Source: an uncultured bacterium (GTDB lineage: Bacteria; Actinomycetota; Coriobacteriia; Coriobacteriales; Coriobacteriaceae). Taken from it: 8,072 nucleotides of DNA. Made by a program: the position numbers and the translations under genes. The notes under the pieces are model-generated. The model was given only the letters and a program-made list of their open reading frames with translations. It searched no databases and was not told the origin of the DNA. The stretch lies in NCBI GenBank assembly GCA_905216075.1, contig CAJMSO010000076.1, positions 1-8,072 on the forward strand. Direction: 5' to 3'. Of this stretch, positions 5,296 to 8,072 are shown piece by piece; within the stretch, counting starts at the first letter, position 1; each line of letters starts with the position of its first letter.

Positions 5296-6015
5296 ATGCA
5301 GCGTGCCAAACAGATATCGGAGTCCATTGAGCTGGGCATCATCTTGGCGCTCGCCGGCGGCTTTATGGATGTGTATTCGTACATTGGGCGCGACCATGTT
5401 TTCGCCAACGCGCAGACGGGCAATATCTTGCTGGTGGGCGTGAGCATCTCAGAGGGCAATTGGGCGCTGGCGGGGCGCTACTTCTTCCCCGTGGTGTCGT
5501 TTGCCGTGGGTATTATGCTTGCCGACCTGGTTCACGAGCGGTTTGGCAGCGTGATTCACTGGCGCCAAGTGACGGTGTTCTTTGAAGCCGTTATCTTACT
5601 GGGCGTGAGCTTTATCCCCGGTGGCGGTTACAACCTGCTCGCCAACTGCCTCACCTCGTTTGCCTGCGGCATGCAGGTTGAGAGCTTCCGCAAGATACAT
5701 GGTCACGGCATCGCCACGACCATGTGCATCGGTAACCTGCGCAATGCGCTGCAAAACGTGGACGACTACATCATCACCCACAAGCGCGGCTTTTTGGAAA
5801 ACGGCGTGCTGTACTTTGGCGTGATCTTTACCTTTGTGTTTGGCGCCGTGCTGGGCAACTGGTGTATTGAGCGCATGGGCCTGCATGCCATCGTCGTGGC
5901 GAGCTTGCTGCTGTTTGTCGCGTTTGCCATCATGTTCATCGACCGCGAGCGCGATTTGCACAGGAAATGGGCCCGCATCATAGCTGACTGGCAGACCGCG
6001 AGTCTTAAGCGCTAA
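5296..6015 (+). CDS. DUF1275 (YoaK-like) membrane protein
   Basis: The 239-residue protein starts at an ATG ten bases after GGAGG (5281-5285). The frame is open to 5062 upstream, but the extension lacks a site and reads poorly. Family hallmarks are GGFMDVYSYI (21-30) and FANAQTGN (36-43) in and after the first membrane segment, and a TTMCIGNLRNA (141-151) repeat-like motif in the second half. Six hydrophobic segments are visible, near 12-30, 62-80, 92-108, 112-130, 170-188 and 197-215, followed by a charged cytoplasmic-looking tail (DRERDLHRKWARIIADW). The function is not established; transport has been suggested from topology. It stands alone between the divergent ygiQ gene and a strong terminator. 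Confidence 0.9.
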   Translation: MQRAKQISESIELGIILALAGGFMDVYSYIGRDHVFANAQTGNILLVGVSISEGNWALAGRYFFPVVSFAVGIMLADLVHERFGSVIHWRQVTVFFEAVILLGVSFIPGGGYNLLANCLTSFACGMQVESFRKIHGHGIATTMCIGNLRNALQNVDDYIITHKRGFLENGVLYFGVIFTFVFGAVLGNWCIERMGLHAIVVASLLLFVAFAIMFIDRERDLHRKWARIIADWQTASLKR

Positions 6016-6022
6016 GGTGCAT

Positions 6023-6090
6023 GTTCGTAACAACATTCAGGAGCCAGAAAAAACTATCCAGCTCCTGAATGTTGCTACGAACTGCTTTTT
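6023..6090. terminator. Long convergent terminator
   Basis: The arms 6023-6044 and 6061-6082 pair over 22 positions with a single A/C mismatch (6030/6075); the loop has 16 bases and is A-rich. TGCTTTTT follows on the + strand, so it terminates the DUF1275 transcript whose stop is 8 bases upstream. The leftward gene stops at 6096, so its transcript also enters this hairpin, but no comparable U tract is seen on that side. Confidence 0.88.
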
Positions 6091-6095
6091 GCGAT

Positions 6096-6635
6096 TTATT
6101 CGAGATGCTCTTCAATCCGAGCCCTAAGAAGGGCAATGGCTGTAGGTATTCCAATTGCGGCGGCTAATTCGGCTTTATCCAAAACATGTATGCTAAAGCA
6201 CGATTGTTTATCACATTGAAGGACGATAACTGAAGATAGCTTCACTTCCCGTTGGCTGAATATATCGTAATCTCCAAATAGGAAGTTACCTTTTATTGTG
6301 TAATTCGGTATGTTCGTCACACACTTCATCTCAAGTCTGTTTAGACCATAATCGAACACCGCAACTTCCTTGTGTTCGATGATGAGCGCAACCCTGGGCA
6401 TGTTACTAAAACCACCGTCGACGACAGTAAAGAGTTCTTCATTTGCATCGTCATAAACGGTATATTTAAGACTTAATAGCTGTCCTAGTGGACCCGTGAA
6501 CCCATGTCTTTTGATGTTGAGGTTGTCTCCCGCTGGGTCGATGAGAGCTAGAGCATGCGGATAAGGGTTACCTTCAATTGAGATTCGATATTCGTTTGTA
6601 GCCGTCTTGCTCGATTTAGGACCAGTAGCCACCAT
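6096..6635 (-). CDS. Uncharacterised small protein, possibly LURP-one/YxjI-like
   Basis: The 179-residue product starts at an ATG with GAGG nine bases upstream on the coding strand. It has no signal peptide and no clear membrane segment. The middle is a run of short beta strands with turns: LLSLKYTVYDDANEELFTVV (53-72), PRVALIIEHKEVAVFDY (80-96), and YTIKGNFLFGDYDIFSQ (112-128) followed by VKLSSVIVLQ (131-140). The 'polypeptide element, then IKGNF..DYDIF' pattern recalls the tubby-like beta barrel of LURP-one-related/YxjI proteins, a family with no settled bacterial function. A short Ala-rich helix (155-177) ends the protein. Cysteines occur at 105, 141 and 146. The gene is visibly AT-richer than its neighbours, with rarer codons such as ATA, AGA and TTA-type choices, so recent acquisition is likely. 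The LOR assignment is a weak shape-based guess. Confidence 0.7.
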   Translation of the reverse strand: MVATGPKSSKTATNEYRISIEGNPYPHALALIDPAGDNLNIKRHGFTGPLGQLLSLKYTVYDDANEELFTVVDGGFSNMPRVALIIEHKEVAVFDYGLNRLEMKCVTNIPNYTIKGNFLFGDYDIFSQREVKLSSVIVLQCDKQSCFSIHVLDKAELAAAIGIPTAIALLRARIEEHLE

Positions 6636-6783
6636 GTGTCATCGCCTCGATCGAATTGGAACCGCCGTCTGCTTCGTGCGGAGAATTACGCTGTACGTTG
6701 CAGTACATGCAGCTGCAATAACCGCATGGGCAATTTCTAACAAAATGAATGACGCTATTTGCTGCATTCATGTTATTGACTAC

Positions 6784-6812
6784 AAAGTATCCTTTTATAA
6801 ACGTGCTGTCAA
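6784..6812 (-). promoter_or_regulatory. Candidate promoter of the AT-rich leftward gene
   Basis: On the minus strand a consensus -35 TTGACA (6812-6807) is followed after 17 bases by TACTTT (6789-6784), or after 15 bases by GATACT (6791-6786). The -35 is exact and the -10 weak. Transcription would start near 6778 and leave a leader of about 140 bases before the ATG at 6635. Confidence 0.5.
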
Positions 6813-6931
6813 ACATATATTGCTAAAGCAGAAACAATTTAGACTGAGTGGATCGTATTCTTTGGGCGATTGCTCCTATAATCTAGCCTTCGCTGCTGTC
6901 GGGAGGGAAGGGCTAAGGCCCCGTTAGTATG

Positions 6932-7004
6932 TTGAAACGCTTTAACACTTTTGACGTTCTCACGTGTTTTTTTGTTTCAAAAGCGTTAGGATGGGACTTA
7001 TAGT
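6932..7004 (+). promoter_or_regulatory. Candidate fucO promoter with LacI-type operator-like half-sites
   Basis: TTGAAACGCTTTAA (6932-6945) has the TTxAAxCGxTTxAA symmetry with a central CG typical of LacI-family operators. Its core AACGCTTT (6936-6943) recurs inverted as AAAGCGTT (6980-6987). The best promoter is TTCAAA (6976-6981), 17 bases, TATAGT (6999-7004). The second half-site overlaps its -35, so a bound repressor, perhaps looping between sites, could block it. Regulation by sugar is an inference. Confidence 0.42.
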
Positions 7005-7027
7005 GCGGGGCGTAACGGGTGCCCCGC
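7005..7027 (+). promoter_or_regulatory. Leader hairpin upstream of fucO
   Basis: GCGGGGC (7005-7011) pairs perfectly with GCCCCGC (7021-7027) around a 9-base loop. It would lie at or near the 5' end of the fucO transcript, seven bases before the ribosome binding site TAGGAGG (7034-7040). A 5' end hairpin could stabilise the mRNA; no T tract follows. Confidence 0.5.
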
Positions 7028-7046
7028 GCACGATAGGAGGCTATCA

Positions 7047-8072
7047 ATGGCTAATCGTTTCGTTCTCAACACCATTTCTTACCATGGTTCCGGCGCCATC
7101 AAGGAGATCCCCGGCGAGCTCCAGCGTCGTGGCTACAAGAAGATCTTCGTCTGCTCCGACCCCGATCTGGTCAAGTTTGGCGTTACCGCTAAGGTGACCG
7201 ACGAGCTCGACGCCGCCGGCATCGCTTGGAGCCTCTACTCCGAGATTAAGCCCAACCCCACCATCCAGAACGTCAAGGACGGCGTCGAGGCCTTCAAGGC
7301 CGCCGAGGCTGACGCTATCGTGACCATTGGTGGTGGCTCCTCCATGGACACCGCCAAGGCTATCGGCATCATCATCAACAACCCCGAGTTCGCCGATGTC
7401 CGCAGCCTCGAGGGCGTTGCTCCCACTAAGAACCACGCCGTGTTCACCATCGCTGTGCCGACGACCGCCGGTACCGCCGCCGAGGTGACCATCAACTACG
7501 TCATCACCGACCCCGAGAAGGTCCGCAAGTTCGTGTGCGTCGACACCAACGACGCCCCCGAGGTTGCCGTCGTCGATCCTGACATGATGGCTTCCATGCC
7601 CGCCGGCCTGACCGCTTCCACTGGTATGGACGCTCTGACCCACGCCATCGAGGGCTACACCACCAAGGGTGCTTGGGAGCTCTCTGACATGTTCCACTTT
7701 GAGGCTATTAAGCTGATCAGCGAGAACCTGCGTGACTCCGTCGCCGAGGCCAAGTCCGGCCAGCCCGGCTCCGGCCGCGAGGGCATGGCCCTTGGCCAGT
7801 ATGTCGCCGGCATGGGCTTCTCCAATGTTGGCCTGGGCATCGACCACGCCATGGCTCACACCCTGTCCGCCCACTACGATACCCCGCACGGCGTCGCTTG
7901 CGCCATGCTGCTGCCGATCGCCATGGAGTTCAACAAGCCGGTTTGCGCTGAGCGCCTGGCCAAGGTTGCCGTCGCCATGGGCGTTGACACCACGGGCATG
8001 AGCACCGACGAGGCCGCCGACGCCGCTATCGCCGCTGTCAAGAAGCTTGCCGCCGACGTGCACATCCCGCAC
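7047..8072 (+). CDS. fucO: Lactaldehyde reductase / 1,2-propanediol oxidoreductase (partial, 3' end missing)
   Basis: The frame opens at an ATG six bases after TAGGAGG and runs without a stop to the window edge, giving 342 of about 385 residues. It closely follows E. coli FucO, a type III iron-dependent alcohol dehydrogenase that reduces L-lactaldehyde to 1,2-propanediol with NADH during fucose or rhamnose fermentation. Visible landmarks are D38 after the second strand (NAD preference in the family), GGGSSMD (95-101), NNPEFADVRSLEG (111-123), PTTAGTAAEVTINYVI (138-153), DALTHAIEGY (195-204), LGQYVAGMGFSNVGLG (249-264) and TPHGVA (279-284). The four iron ligands should be D195, H199, H267 and H281. 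Relative to E. coli there is a five-residue insertion near 237-244. Codon use is strongly biased to GCC, AAG, GAG and ATC, suggesting high expression. No other fucose genes are in view, so the physiological aldehyde is inferred. Confidence 0.93.
   Translation, partial: MANRFVLNTISYHGSGAIKEIPGELQRRGYKKIFVCSDPDLVKFGVTAKVTDELDAAGIAWSLYSEIKPNPTIQNVKDGVEAFKAAEADAIVTIGGGSSMDTAKAIGIIINNPEFADVRSLEGVAPTKNHAVFTIAVPTTAGTAAEVTINYVITDPEKVRKFVCVDTNDAPEVAVVDPDMMASMPAGLTASTGMDALTHAIEGYTTKGAWELSDMFHFEAIKLISENLRDSVAEAKSGQPGSGREGMALGQYVAGMGFSNVGLGIDHAMAHTLSAHYDTPHGVACAMLLPIAMEFNKPVCAERLAKVAVAMGVDTTGMSTDEAADAAIAAVKKLAADVHIPH

Larger units (their letters stand above)
6640..7046. other. AT-rich intergenic region before fucO
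   Basis: This 400-base stretch separates two divergent genes. Its left half carries the leader and promoter of the leftward gene and a doubtful Cys-rich frame on the minus strand (6816-6616). Its right half holds an isolated TATAAT (6877-6882) with only a weak upstream -35, a GGGC/GCCC mini-hairpin (6910-6921), and the fucO control region. No other gene is credible. Confidence 0.6.

Noticed and set aside
7044..8072. Leftward 342-codon frame at the right edge
   Set aside because: It is antisense to fucO, whose homology and codon bias are unambiguous; the product is a Gly/Val/His/Asp-rich shadow.

Overview
The window looks like a stretch of chromosome from a high-G+C gut Actinobacterium of the class Coriobacteriia, most likely Collinsella or a close relative. 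This is inferred from codon use, very G+C-rich intergenic DNA, and gene content: a phospho-glycosidase remnant, a YgiQ radical SAM protein with basic Gly/Lys tails, and a FucO-type fermentative dehydrogenase. No rRNA, tRNA, insertion sequence or CRISPR array was seen.

Left third (1-1998), eroded DNA. It starts with the last codons of an unidentified basic-tailed protein and its strong terminator. Directly after the terminator lies the C-terminal third of a family 4 glycoside hydrolase (6-phospho-alpha-glucosidase type), a clear truncated remnant. About 0.8 kb of G+C-rich DNA with several inverted repeats and no credible gene follows, ending in a probable relic of an ABC ATPase C-terminus. Then comes a short RelB/DinJ-like antitoxin gene without a toxin. 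It has a structured leader and iterated AATACC-type operator motifs, and it lies between two copies of a roughly 42-bp direct repeat.

Middle (1999-6015), intact genes. A CPBP-family intramembrane protease runs rightward and meets a leftward YgiQ-type radical SAM gene; the two stop codons share one CTAG. A divergent DUF1275 (YoaK-like) membrane protein gene follows, separated from ygiQ by 253 bp with a perfect 11-bp inverted repeat. It ends at a long convergent terminator.

Right part (6016-8072). An AT-richer island holds one leftward gene for a small beta-rich protein, possibly LURP-one/YxjI-like, with a recognisable promoter. A leader with LacI-type operator-like half-sites, a promoter candidate and a hairpin then precedes a fucO-type iron-dependent alcohol dehydrogenase, which runs off the right edge.

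The genes do not form one pathway. The two carbohydrate-linked items (GH4 remnant, FucO) fit a saccharolytic gut fermenter. I see no convincing undescribed multi-gene system. The most unusual part is the repeat-flanked orphan antitoxin cassette and the palindrome-rich DNA before it.
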